Assembly (NCBI GenBank): GCA_013398295.1
Contig: VZSF01006858.1
Span: 62,819-126,818, forward strand
Length of the DNA stretch: 64,000 nt
Origin: Chionis minor
Lineage: Eukaryota; Chordata; Aves; Charadriiformes; Chionididae
Direction of reading: 5' to 3'
Shown here in pieces: positions 35,401 to 47,648 of this stretch. The notes under the pieces were generated by a model. The model did not search any database and was not told where the DNA came from. It was given only the letters and a program-made list of their open reading frames with translations. A program made the position numbers and the translations under genes. The stretch's first letter is position 1. Every line of letters starts with the position of its first letter.

Positions 35401-36944
35401 GGTAGACGTGTATCTTCACCCAGGCTGCCTGGTGCAGTGCTTCCCCCTGTGTTGTTTCACTCCTGTATTGCACAAGGCAAAGTGACTTTACCCTCGGAGC
35501 TGTCAACTCTGGAAAGGATTAGGACCATCTGAATAGTGACTAAACTATTTTTCAAAGATTCTAGGATTAAATGTTAGCTCTTAGTCATACCTCCCAATCA
35601 TTTTATTACAGGTGTGCACATATGTTCCTTGAAAACACAGTTTTCAACACAGAAAAAGACCCACAGAAAAAACAGTAACCACACAAGTTTTTAACGAGCC
35701 ATAAAGCTAAAACTTTCTTTGCTAGCACCTTTCAAAACAATTTCTCTGTGGTGTTTTTAATGTTAGGGCAGAATAGTCCTTACAGATGCAACCCAAACAT
35801 CTGAATAGACGCTGCTTTGGAAGACATCTTTCACCAGCAGGCAGATGGAAATACTTCTGATGTGAAGGGAGGGGAAAGAGTCTGCAGAAAGAGGTGAGCT
35901 CTGACTCACATCTTCAGAGCTCACAAAGGCTGTGTTTGCGCTAGCCCTGCCAAGCGTGCGCTATCGAAGGCTTTGCGCTGCTTCAGGGTCTCCGTGGAAG
36001 CCGTGCCCGAGAAGGGCTACCGTGTAGGCATAAGGTTATGGAAGCTGGTCAAAACACAGCTGTGAATCCCAACAGCATTTGACAAAACAGTGAACTTGTT
36101 GACTCCAAGCCTCATCTTGCACCTGCTCTAACAGAGCTCAGCACTGCTCTAGCACCTCCTGGCGCTGCCCCTGACAGCACCTACACCTGCGCCCCTCAAA
36201 TTAGGGCTCGGCCCCAGAGTTTTGCTAGAGAAACAATGGTTTGGAAACTTTTCTGCTCTCAAATGTAATGCAAAATGGAGAAGACTCCTTCAGTTAAGAG
36301 GACAGGGCATGTGAAATAAAATGAGGTGTGAGACAGCAAGTGAGACAATGCTCGTGTTACTTGATGTGAATCATGCAAAGAAATAAAAATATTTAAGCCC
36401 ATCAAAAATTCAGACAACTGAAGCTAGCTGAGTGGGGAAAAGCTATGCTGTACAGTGTAAAATTTCAAATTATCTTCTGCTGTGTTCAGGGCTCTGTACC
36501 GGCCTTCAGTGCATGTTCCTGAGTTTGAAATATGGTGTGTAGAAACTCATGATGCATGAATCCACATACAAGTTGTGGAAGTGAAATGTGAATTTTCTTT
36601 ATACAGTAACTAATCTTCACTAAAAAGCACTGTGCTAGGTCCAGCGTTGTTGCTATAGTTTATATGTTGGTATTTGGAAAATATAAAATAAATGGGAGAA
36701 CATGTGTGGACAGTAGGACAGGCAAGCCAACACCCAAAGTGCTTTCCAGAGACACTGCTTTGAGAAAAGAGAGTGATCATGGACTAAGGGCTTGGAGTGG
36801 GAAGGTAAAGATACATCTTGGGGCATGATGTCACAAGGTAGATTGAGCCAAAACAGAATAGTGACGCTACAAAAAGGGCAGGATCCTGCCCCCATATTAG
36901 TGTTTATTCCCAGGCTGTTGTGGTACTCACAGCTCTTTGTTTTG
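32451..36944. other. Non-coding stretch with a small tandem duplication
   Basis: No gene supported. A 16-base word, tttaggaaacactgca, is repeated at 33082-33097 and 33101-33116, separated by ggg, so the unit is 19 bases. A short CA run lies at 35184-35198. A 136-codon frame at 34981-35391 (+) has no recognised domain. Confidence 0.55.
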
Positions 36945-36980
36945 TTTTTTTTTTTTTTCTTTTTTTTCCTCCTCCTTTCC
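36945..36980 (+). repeat. Pyrimidine tract (T14 plus CT-rich)
   Basis: T14 is followed by a C, T8 and cctcctcctttcc. On the minus strand it places a polylysine run inside a 197-codon frame (36653-37246) that has no other recognisable character and is treated as spurious. Confidence 0.8.
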
Positions 36981-39900
36981 TTGGCTGGTTGGTTGGTTTT
37001 TTTGGCTATTATTGGCACTGTGAAAGGAAAAGTGGATGTTGGAGATGGTGCTTTTAGCAGGGGACTGGGCCACGTGGCTGTGATGGGATGGAGGGAAGCC
37101 CTCACTTTCTGCAGCACTGAGCTGTGACATTGGTGCTGGCCCAAGCTAGAAACCACTGGAAGGGGTGACAGCAGGTTCATCTCTCCCACGTCTGACTCCA
37201 AAAATTGACCTAAAAAATGAGCCCTGTAAGCTGGTGTTGTAGCCAAGTCGCAGGACCCTCCAGGCCCTTCCTAAGGGCCTTTGCTCCCTGCTGTGTACGT
37301 GCTGGTCTGTGGTGTCCTCGTGTTCCTTTGTGAGGCATCTACTGAAATTTAGTGACATCACTAATGCTTTTATTTTTAGTCCCAGGAAACCTGGGCTGAT
37401 GTTTTCAGATTTGGAAACTAGTTGCAGAACCAACATCTAAGATGTGTATAATTTTCTCCGTGGGGAAAAAGGGGAAAACTGTAATTTATAACTTATGTGA
37501 GTCATTGCTGATATTCAAACCCGTGTACTGTAAAAGTTTCTATTAATGAAAAATTTGTATCTACTCCCCGGGAACACTGCAGGCCATCGAGCAGTAAAAC
37601 CAGTATTTCCGCTAGGAGATGGAGGCTCTTCTCCCCGAGAGGCCTTTCTTTTTCCTCCCGCAGTATGTATAAAAGACATACAAAGCCAGCTGGTCAGATG
37701 GATTAGAAAGCACTGCACCACGTCAATGGGCACCCTTGTTTGTGTTGTTGAGAAGAGATTCTTAGTTGAGAAAGAAAGAAATGCCTCCCCTGTAATCGCC
37801 CCTAACGAGGAGACCCTAGTGAAGTTTTTGTTTTTTTAAAAGGCTTTGGCAAAAGACGTTTTGGACTCTTGGATTAGTTTATGTTCCCTCCCCCTCCCCA
37901 CTTGATCCTTAAGGATTTGCCTGAGTCATGGATTTTTACTGGGCTTGTTAACTCTGTTGTTGGTGTGTTGTTTTTTGGTTGGGTTTTTTTTTTTTGCAGC
38001 CAAGGGGATAAAGAAATCTTTTAGCGAGAGCCACTCACTGGGGATTAGCTGCGAGTGGACTGAACAAGGCAGTGACTCCCTGGAGGGGCTGACCCCTGGC
38101 TCTCGGGTCAGGTGGTGACTCATCTTCTGCCTCCTGGAGGAGACAAGCTGTGGGCTCCCAACAAGTGTTTTTTCCGTCCTCACCGATCTCCCTCTGCACA
38201 CTGACAGGCAGTGCAGAAGATGGGCTCCGTGTTATCACAGCTGCTGTTCTGCAAAACTGGGGAAAATGATAAAGTAGATAGAATATCAAAGGAATATAGT
38301 AACTGTTATTGGAAGGAAACCGTAACCTCTTTTACCACCTAAAAGGATCTGTCTGCTTTTCTCCTCTATAATTTTCAGAGCTGCAGGGGTTTTCCCTGCA
38401 CAGCAGCGGTGCTTCAATTCATTGCGGAGCTGAAAGGTGGCAAGAGTGGCTTTTGGAAAAGTTTCTGTTACAGATGGTAACTCTACCCAGTCCTGATGGT
38501 ATCACGGGTGCTGTGGTGGTGGTGGCGGCAGAGAAGGGTTTCAAGGGAGCCGCTTGCACAAGCTTTAACTGCTGCATGAATTGAACCCGTTTACTTTGCC
38601 CTGGAAGTTACAAGCAACGCATTTGGGATGCAAAGCACAGGAGGAAGAGAAGCCAAAAATTAAACTGAAACTTTACATGTAACAGAGATCAGGTTGTGTG
38701 TGTGTAAGGCTAATATGTAGATGTGTATCACTGAACAAATGAGTTATGCAGATTAACCCTGCTTTTGAGAAAACAGTTGAAATACTACGATATCCACTGT
38801 TTTACGCAGTCTTTGAAATCCTGGCTGTTTTACAAAGCAGTCAACTGCATCCTTTTATCAGGTTATCAAGGGCTTGGATCAATTCATGATGAATAACCAT
38901 CCAACCTACTCTATTGAAAGGTCTGTCAGTCATTGTAGTGTGCCTAGGTTTTCAAGAAATAGCTATGGAGAAGGAACCTTTCCCTCCTAGCTATTGTTAG
39001 AGGAAAAGTAACAAATTGCTTTCATTGTTGGAAGGGAGTGTCAGCTCACAGAGAGTCAGGTTCAGTGATGTGTGTTATTTTTTGTGTGAATAAACTGGAT
39101 GGAATTAGACGAAACTCCAGTGTACTAAAGCATTGCACCTTAAAATGAGATTTCTCAATGAGTCATAGGAATTAAGCTCTAGGACAACTTAGGTGCCCTG
39201 GCGTACAATGAATGGGGGAAAAGGGGAAAGAGTGATATTAAATAAACTGTACATATTTAAGTATATATACGTTTGATACATATTCATGTGCAAATGCAAA
39301 CATGTAAGTGTTAGGTTTTGCTTCCCAGCTATTAATTAGTAGTTGATTTCTCATAAACATGAATGGTAGAGGAATGTTCTTAGAGGCTTTATAAAAGAAA
39401 AAGGCTGTAGAGGTATTTAGGGAGGGTTTGCATGCATGAGGAGGCAGGCAAGGAGCAGGAGCAATCAAGGAGGTGTAGGTGATCCGCAATAAGCGTAGAA
39501 AGGCAAAGGCCTTTAGGATTAAGAATGTGGCAAACTTTGTGCCTTTTCAGTAACTCCTTTGTCACTCGCTCTGCGCAGACCTGTTTCTTCTTTTTTTCTA
39601 AGTTGGTTGCAGGTGATAAAATGCCTAGTCAATACAAGAAGTCTTAAAAAAAAAAAAAAGTTAGCCATTTGGAAAGACAGAAAGCTGTAGTGTGTGTTTC
39701 TCCACCACCAACAGCTGTCGTTGAGTGCATCAAACTTACTTTTTGGTCTGGCTTTCCACAGGGTATTAGATTAGGTTTGGAGTCTGCCTGTTGGTTGTCG
39801 GGGTCCTTACTGGCCTGGAGTAAGCGTTGGTGGCAGGCTGCTGAGAGCTCGAGGAGGAGAGCTGCAGCTGGCGGTTTCAGTCCTTCCCTGCAAAGAAACC

Positions 39901-41005
39901 TGCTCCAGTCAGGGTCAGACCACTGAAGGTAAAGCGACGTGTTACAGCTGATCGTGTGTGTCTCTGTACTGGGGACATCCAGTGCTCCGTTGTCATCTTA
40001 TTGCTCTTCTCTGCTCCTGGCTGCCTGGTCCTCCTGGCTGGCAGCAAGTCTAGCGCTTGTAAGGCCCTGAGTGAAACGGATTCAACTCACTGGCCTGGAA
40101 GACAACTAACGTGACAAAAAAGTGAATTGTTTGCTTCTGGGTTAATGAACTGAATGAGCTCAGTGAAGGCTCTGATGAACATAAGTTTGATGCAAAAGAA
40201 AGGGTGGGTTAGTATGACTGCGATGGAGAAAAGAAAGGGCAGGGCTGGAGCACGGGATGTGCTACTTTTGGCAATGATGAACCGTGAGAGTGACTCAACT
40301 CTGACATGTAACTTCCCCAGGAGGGTCTTAATATGGGACGGTGAAACAGGAACTGCTTTTAGCAGAAGCTGCACCATCGCCTGTGATTATCAGAAATAGC
40401 CGGTTGTATGCGTGCACAGGCGGGACTCCCACATTCATCCAGAGGGAGAGCAAAGCACACATGATAGATGTTGGCCACACTGTCGAATGTGCTGCTTCAG
40501 TCACTCTGGCACTGTAAAGGTAAAGATCGTATCAGAACTTACTGGGGTGGGGCATAAGTAGTCAAGATGAAGGAAGATTTATTCACAGTCTCCCAATAAC
40601 CATCACAAAAGTACCATCCTCTCAAAGAAGAAACACTGTGTCTGTAGAATATGATGAAAAATGTTAATCGGAGATTAATTTCCTTAGACTGGGCTTTCAG
40701 GGTACTCCAGGGTTCTCATTTATTTTCGTTCTGAGAAGCATTTATCACAGCTTTATTAAGACTCATATGACAAGCATTTTGGAAGATCTGTTTCATATCG
40801 GCTAGACAAGCTCCTTTTAGTCGTGTTGTGTTAGAGGTCAGGGCTGAGACCTTTGCCTCACAAGGTGACCCAAGAATTTGGGCAGAGAATTATGTTCTAA
40901 TTTATTGAAAGTATGAAAGAGAAAGTTTGCGTTTCATAGTGTTCACAGCTTCAGTGACTTTAAACAATCAGGTCGCTAGTGAATACTAGTAGTAAGTAGT
41001 AGAAG
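36981..41005. other. Non-coding stretch, nothing recognised
   Basis: Includes a TGG-repeat at about 38513-38525 and A14 at 39646-39659. A 97-codon frame at 37546-37839 (+) contains an acceptor-like string, tttctttttcctcccgcag ending at 37663, but no paired donor or homology. No named repeat found. Confidence 0.5.
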
Positions 41006-41031
41006 TAAAGGAAAGTTTTCCCTTTCCTTTA
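41006..41031. repeat. Perfect 10-bp inverted repeat (hairpin)
   Basis: taaaggaaag (41006-41015) and its exact complement ctttccttta (41022-41031) flank a 6-base loop ttttcc. A third partial copy, taaaggaa, follows at 41033. The stem is A/T-rich and there is no T-run after it, so it is not a terminator. No miRNA-length stem is present. Confidence 0.75.
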
Positions 41032-44000
41032 GTAAAGGAAGAAGGTTTAAGACTTTACCGTTAAGCTTTTTGCCCTTACGTCTTTTCCTCTTGTGATTTC
41101 ATCCCCACCTTGCATGCTTTTTTTCTTGTTGCCCTCTTTCTTTCAAAACATATAGCTAAAGTTAACAGGGAATGAATATATTGTTTACTTGGAAAGGTTT
41201 TCTTTGCTCATAATGTAAGGTCAAACCGTTTTCCAAGTAGTAAAATTCTGTAGACAATGCATTGTGGAAGTTCAGATGTGTGTGTGACTGAAACACCCCC
41301 TTCATACTTTCCCAGCTTGCATCTGGTGTTATCAACATGCTTTCCAACGCCTCTGTGCCTCATTTGCAATTCTGTGTGGTCTTTGGCAGAAGAGGTGGAA
41401 GTGCTTCAGCCCTGGGTTGGCTGCACAGAGAGGTGCAGGACTCTCTCCACCCTTCCTTGGAAAGGCACTGGTACAGTGCAGCATGACTATGATGGGGCTG
41501 CGGTTAGATAGGATAAACCAGGCCTATTGGTACTAACCATCAAAGACTGTGAAATGGCAGTCGAGGACATCGCATATTGCAGTGTTACCCTTCAAACAGC
41601 TAGCAGCTTTTCTGCTGAAACAGAACACAACACAAAGGTCTCTCAGCCCAGGGTGTATCAGAGAAGGAATGACCCGTGCTTTTTTGTATTAGTTGCACTT
41701 GAAGGGATAGGCCTTAAACGTCAAAAAATAAACATACTTTTTTGTTAATTTTAATAAACCAGCCCATCTTCAATACTCTTTCAACTTAGTTGTAACATTT
41801 ATTGGTATAACTGAATAACTTGAGCATCTAGGGTAGAGACGTCGGAAAGAGCTAGATTCTATACAGTTGTCCTTGACAGACTCATTGGTAGCAACTTCAG
41901 GATTTAAGTGTCTTCTCAGATACTGCTGTGGCTTTAGGGAAACCTTGGGGCTTGGCACGGTTTAGTTGCATTTGAAAAGTTTGTCAAGTCTTAGCAAGAG
42001 TTGCTGGCCAGTTGCTCTGACCTGAGCTGGCCGTTAGCTTTCATGTGTTATTGGTATTAGTGTTGCAATTTCTTTTCTTCAGAAGCAGTAATAGCCTTTG
42101 TTCACAGGAGAAGGACTCTGTGGAAATGAAGGCTCTTATTTCAGGTTTTTCTTCTTTTAGTTATAAATGCCCTTTGAAAGAAATCTGTTAATGCAAGATA
42201 TAATTCAAATCAGCTGGAGCAATACATTCAGTGGATTATGCACAGAAAGTTGTAGGTGTTCCTCATATGTCATCCAGATTACTTTTTTTCAAATGTTCTT
42301 GGCTAAAACATGATGTTTTTGTGTGGACAGCAGTACTAACATTCTGTTGACCCCCACCTCCTCCCAGCCCGCCGCTAACCACCTGGAATTAGGTTATTTT
42401 TACAATTGGCAGATTTTCTATAAGCAAAATGGTTCAGATTCAGCATCTGGATGGAAATGCCTGGCGTGCTTTCTGTGGTCATCCTTGATTGCAGACATTA
42501 CAGGGTAAGGCAGATGTGCCGCAAACATGTGGTATGTTTGCATCTTTGTGAAGGGATTGAATACTGGCCTAGCTGAGTTACCCAGGTGTAGGCCACCTAG
42601 TCTCCATATTTAAGCCTTCCTAAAAGATCAGTGTGTCTTGAAGACAGAAATTGGGTACATCTGTATTGAACTGAAAGTATCCACAAAATCTGACCATGGA
42701 GCCTAATAGGACCATTGAGTCTGGCAGATTAGTGTAACCAAGGTCTGCTATAAAACGTGTGATATACACTGATATTCTTATCCAAGTATCCTGAAGTTTT
42801 TCTTCAGCGTTGTTAGAGAGGACTTTAAAGTGACAACCTCAATGGGAACCCTTCAGTATTTCCTTATGTCTCTTTGCAGATGCTGAAACATTCTGTTCTC
42901 CTTTTCTGCTCTATAGACATTTCTTTCCATTTTCTGTTTTGTCTGAGTTCAGGCAAATGAAATAGCACTTCCCCTGGGCCTCTGTGCTTTCTATGCCAGT
43001 CTAGGCTGTCACCCATAGATTTCTACAGGAGGAAAGTGAATTGTGACCAACTGAAGCACAAGAAAAAGGAGAAAATCGGATTTATTTTTCTTCCAGAGTC
43101 CACACAGATTAAGAGAACTTTCTCTGCTTTTCCTGATACAAGAAACTAATTCCTGACCTAAGCAGGACTATGATGGAGCGATGGTTCAATATTGTCTTTG
43201 ATTCTGCTGCCTCTGGATAAAGGTGACCCTGAGCACCAGGGACTTTCACAGGTCCTGTTGGGGTGAGAGTCGCTGAGCCTGTGCGATGGTGGCCAGTTGC
43301 TCCATCCTGGTGGGTTCTAACCTCCCAGTGCTCAACATCATAGGCCTCCGACATTTTCACACATTTTCAGCAGCCAAACAGGGTTCAAATGATGTTAAAA
43401 GAGATAGTGGGAAGCTGACAATGAGTTTCAACAGGGTCTTGGCTTTCAGCCTTTTCCAGAGTCCCACCCAGTTCTGCTGGAGGCGCAGGCTAGCTCGTAG
43501 ACCTGAGTGTCTCAGTCCCCTAATGTTTTGCTGGATATTATTTACCCATGGTTTAGGCCAGGGACCAGGAATCTGGGGGCCATAGGCTGAAAGAATTTCC
43601 TGATTTCTCTGTGTGCAGCCAAAACTGTGTGCATGGTCCTCTTCTTGTGCAAAGCTCCAGCGAGCCTTTGAACGTGGGTGCCGTTAATGTGACAGGGCCA
43701 GGATTTTACCCCAGGCATTTTAACGTCTGCATGTATAATCTGTTCCGGGCAGCTTCAGAAAACACTGCGATTAAAAACCGGGCAGGTCTCCGCAAGTGCT
43801 GTCCCTGTGCCACATTTCACAGCCCTGTGCTGGTGTTACACATGCGAGGCGGTGGGGCCAGAAGGGTGACTTCGGAAGGGAGTATTCAGCAGATAGTCCT
43901 CGGGGCTGTAGCAGTGGGTGGTGTCTTCAAATCATCATTTCAAGTAGTACAACAGGGTGTTGCTTACTGGCCAACACAACACCTGCTGGCCCGAGGCTCC

Positions 44001-47000
44001 CAGCACCCCATCCGAGGCACTCCAACACTTGTACAAACAGTTTTCCCTCCTGCCTTCACGGGTTCTTTACACTTCTTCACGCTTCTTCTTTCTGTGCCTT
44101 CCTGGTTGCCCCACGTCTTGGTGGTCTCTGTTCTGTTTGGGTGTAATTCCTGCGATTGCTGTGCTCCTGCACCCTCCTGTTGTGTTGGGAAATGCCTAAC
44201 CCCTTACTTTTAAGAAACCTACATGGTAGGCAAAGACGTTGGTTTCCAAAAAAACACAGCGCAGAGATCCAGGCCTGTTCATTCCTTGAGTTTTAGGTCT
44301 GGGGCTCTGCTTTGATCCAGGCCCACAAATGTTAGGTCTGAACTTGTGCCAGCGTCTGATCTGACAATGTTTTGATTTGAAGAAAGGCGCTAGCATTTCT
44401 TTGATTTTTTTTTTTTTTTAAATTTTTATTTTTTCCATGAGAGAGAAATTAAACTTGAGTGGCCTGAGGAAGAATATTTTAACTATTTGGAACGCTTTCT
44501 GTGATATGAAATGGTGTGATCGATGGCTGTTGAAATACAAGTGATGGCCAAAGCCTGGGCCTTGCGTCCCTGTGCTTAGACACAGCTCTGAAATCCTCCC
44601 AGGGTTTACAAACCCATTTGGGTAGGTTCATTAGCGAGTAAAACAAATGTAAATTGGTTTAAATAAAAGCCGGGTTAAGGTATAAAGGCTGGGTAGTTGG
44701 AGAGGTGTCCTGGAGAAAGCTGCTGCAGCCCTTTTGCTGTTGACCTGGGTTAGTTCCCCATCTCCAGCACGTGCCTGCTCAACCTCACGCTTTCTGCTGT
44801 ACGTTAATGGAAACTGCTTGGACAGACTACCTGGAGCAAGGAGATGAGCCTTTTGTGCCGAAAGACTTGTTTATTCCCTCTTGTTCTGATCACAGAGCTG
44901 CTTTGGCAACATTCTGGGCAGATTTTTCTAACCTCTTGAAGTGTTACTTTGGCCCAGCTCTGTTTGAAGGAAGAATTCCTTGCGCTGGAGCCTTTCCTTA
45001 AATAGCTCCAAGTGTTTTGGCGAATGTAGATTGTAGCTTGGTATTACTTACAGCTTTTCGTTGCTGTCTACTCTTGACAGCTATTTCTGCTAAGAGGTAC
45101 ATTTTAAGAACCAAATGAATTTATGCAGATCTGAAAAATGAAAAGTTTCTCTAACCAGAGAAGCCTTATTGGTAAAATTATATCCGAATTTCTTTTTGGG
45201 CAACTGGTGTGGTAAGGCCATGGGAAGGCCTTAAAGTAAACCGAAAAAGAGGTGATGAGCTGCCTGAACCTGCTCCCCAGGAGGTCACATGTTAGTGCTG
45301 GTCTGTGGGAGTGGGAATACATATCCCAGAGTGAGGGAAGAGCTCTAGATGTGGGTCAAAAGAGTTTATACTGCATAAAATCTCAGTGACTTAGCTGGGG
45401 AGTTTATAACCGAGTGCCTTATGAGTCACTAATTGTTAACATTACTGTGTTTGTCCGGCAGTAATATCAGGAGGCTGCAATCATGATAGTAGCACCTCTG
45501 TGCCTAGCTCTGTGTACACACCAGGGGAAAACTGCACCGTGTTTGCAGTCTCCATAGATGCGACAGACAAACACAACCAACGACAATACAAATGCGCTTT
45601 GTTCAGAAGAGCCACGCTGTTCCTGAGAAAAAGTCCCTCTCGCCCTTCTTGCTCTGTATTGTATCCCATGGGGACAGTAGCTGCGGAGAGGGTGGAGGAA
45701 GTATGGCACGTATAGCGCCGCTATATGCAGTACACCCTTGCAGCTGTAGGGAAGTGGGACTTCTGGGCCGTGTGTTGTCTCCAGATCCATAACAGTTACT
45801 AAAGGACTTACCCTACAGGAGTTTGTCTGAACTGAAAAAGTTCTGTCTTGAATGACCCTGCAACAAACCATTGCAGTGGGTTTCTCTCTTACCCAATGTT
45901 GTTTTAATTGTGTGCTCCTAAAAATTCACTGGATGTTCCTTATTTCTTGTGTTCAAGATAAGGTGAATGGTTGTTTCTCGTTTATCTTCTCTGTAGTATT
46001 CATAGCTTTGTCAGCAAGTGTAAGTTAAGCTATGTTAAATTTTTCAAGTGAGGGGTAACCCAACCTTTTAGGACTTGGGCTGTTAGTTGGGGAAACCTAC
46101 AGGGGTGGGGACTGTCTGGTCTCCTTCCTAAAAGGGCTGAGCCCTCACAGCTCCCATGATACGATCTGGTCTTTGTACTTCTGGGAGTTGAGGTGTTTTG
46201 CAGTTATGTGCTGCAAACTGATGGAAGTATTCCTCTACATGTTGCTGCAGGTTTAGCTCTGTGACTTTATTCAGGGATATAGTGGATTTTTATTTTTAAT
46301 TTAGCTGTTATTGGGCGTTTCTCTTTTGCTGAAATATTGCTCTGTAGTAGAAGTTTTTGTAACGAGCGTATGTATCAGCTTTTCAACTACCCCTGCCTAG
46401 TGTCTAGCATTTTAACTTGGCCACCACTTATTTTATGCTATTACCCTGGGCTGTGAACGGCAGTTGAGGAGCAGATATATATAGACCCCAGGACTGGGCA
46501 GCAACCCTGGATAGTGGCGGGAATGCCATCAGGGGCTGGTATCTTTTTTTCATTGGTACTGTCAAGCCTTTATTGTTGAACCTTTTAAAAGCAAAACAAT
46601 TGAACTACAAGCTTTAAAGGAGTGTACTGCTGCCCTTTTTTCATGAGGATCATGGTCGCACCTCAGTGTGTGTGTCATCTGTTGAGGGGCACGCTGCATC
46701 AGATGCTGCAGGTACCTCGGTGTCCTTACTGCTGGAACGCAGCTTCGTTTTGGAGAAAATGGGGAAACGTTTCACGAATTGGCAAGTTTGAGAGGATTTC
46801 ATCAGTCACAATCAGTTGGCTCCCAGGAATCATTTAAGAAACAATTTGCCTGAGTTCAATTCAGAACAAAACTAAAAGTGAACGCAGAATGTCCCAGTCT
46901 TGTTTCCTGTGTAAGTACAAGTAATGTAAAATAACTTGCATCAGATCTTTTCTTAAAAACTAATAGTCATTTCCTTCCCCCATTCTTTGGTGACTCTGAG

Positions 47001-47632
47001 GATGTAATTAGATGTTTAAATAAATTGGATTTGACACAAGACAAACTCAGAAATTCCTGCTTCTCATGGCTGTTCCTGCACTGCAGTTTGTCAGGGCTCT
47101 GGTTGTGCTGATGCAGCTGTTTGTGGGGCTGTGCTGAAGTGATCCCGGTTAAACATCTCCACACACAAAAGCATCCAGCAGCAAAACCGTTTTTTTTTTT
47201 CCTCTTATCAACTCAGATCTGCAGATCCAGTCTGTTTCATCTGCATGCATCCCTCCACAAAGTTGCACTGATGTAAGTGAGGTGGCACTGGACTGTAGCA
47301 TGGAGTACAGGTGGGTGGCTTTGCACCCAGGGAAACTGGGTGGCAAAACAGGAGGCTGTTTGAACAGAAGTGTTTAAACCAGTGATCCTGGTAATTCTTG
47401 ATGCAGCCGGTGGCCTGAGCCAGCTTCTGTTTTCAGCGCATATGCACACACAGGGGCTCCAGATGGAAGTGCCCTCAGCTGGTGAACTACCTGTCAGTAT
47501 AGTAATACTCACTGAACATGACATTTTAGGGGGTCTACCTTACTCTGATATGTTTTTATACCTGTTTTAGCAGGAAAGCACCTGTGGTCTCTCACAGACT
47601 GTTTGAATAGGAGCAACTGTATTACATATATT
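41032..47632. other. Non-coding stretch with one 200-codon frame
   Basis: No gene supported in about 6.6 kb. The 200-codon plus frame at 43611-44213 (Cys, Val and Ser rich) lies in a GC-richer patch with overlapping plus frames. It has no signal peptide at its N-terminus, and its hydrophobic C-terminal third is not an identifiable transmembrane domain. T-run at about 44406-44419. A TATAAAGG at about 44680-44687 has no clear promoter context. Confidence 0.5.
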
Positions 47633-47648
47633 AAAAAAAAAAAAAAAA
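47633..47648 (+). repeat. Poly(A) tract, 16 bases
   Basis: A16 preceded by attacatatatt. The upstream 300 bases are not a recognised retroposed transcript. Confidence 0.85.

Noticed and set aside
36653..37246. 197-codon minus frame as a gene
   Set aside because: Its length depends on reading through a poly(T) tract as polylysine. The rest shows no domain or coding bias.
44675..44700. TATAAAGG as a promoter
   Set aside because: Isolated TATA-like string in AT-rich DNA with no CpG, initiator or downstream gene.
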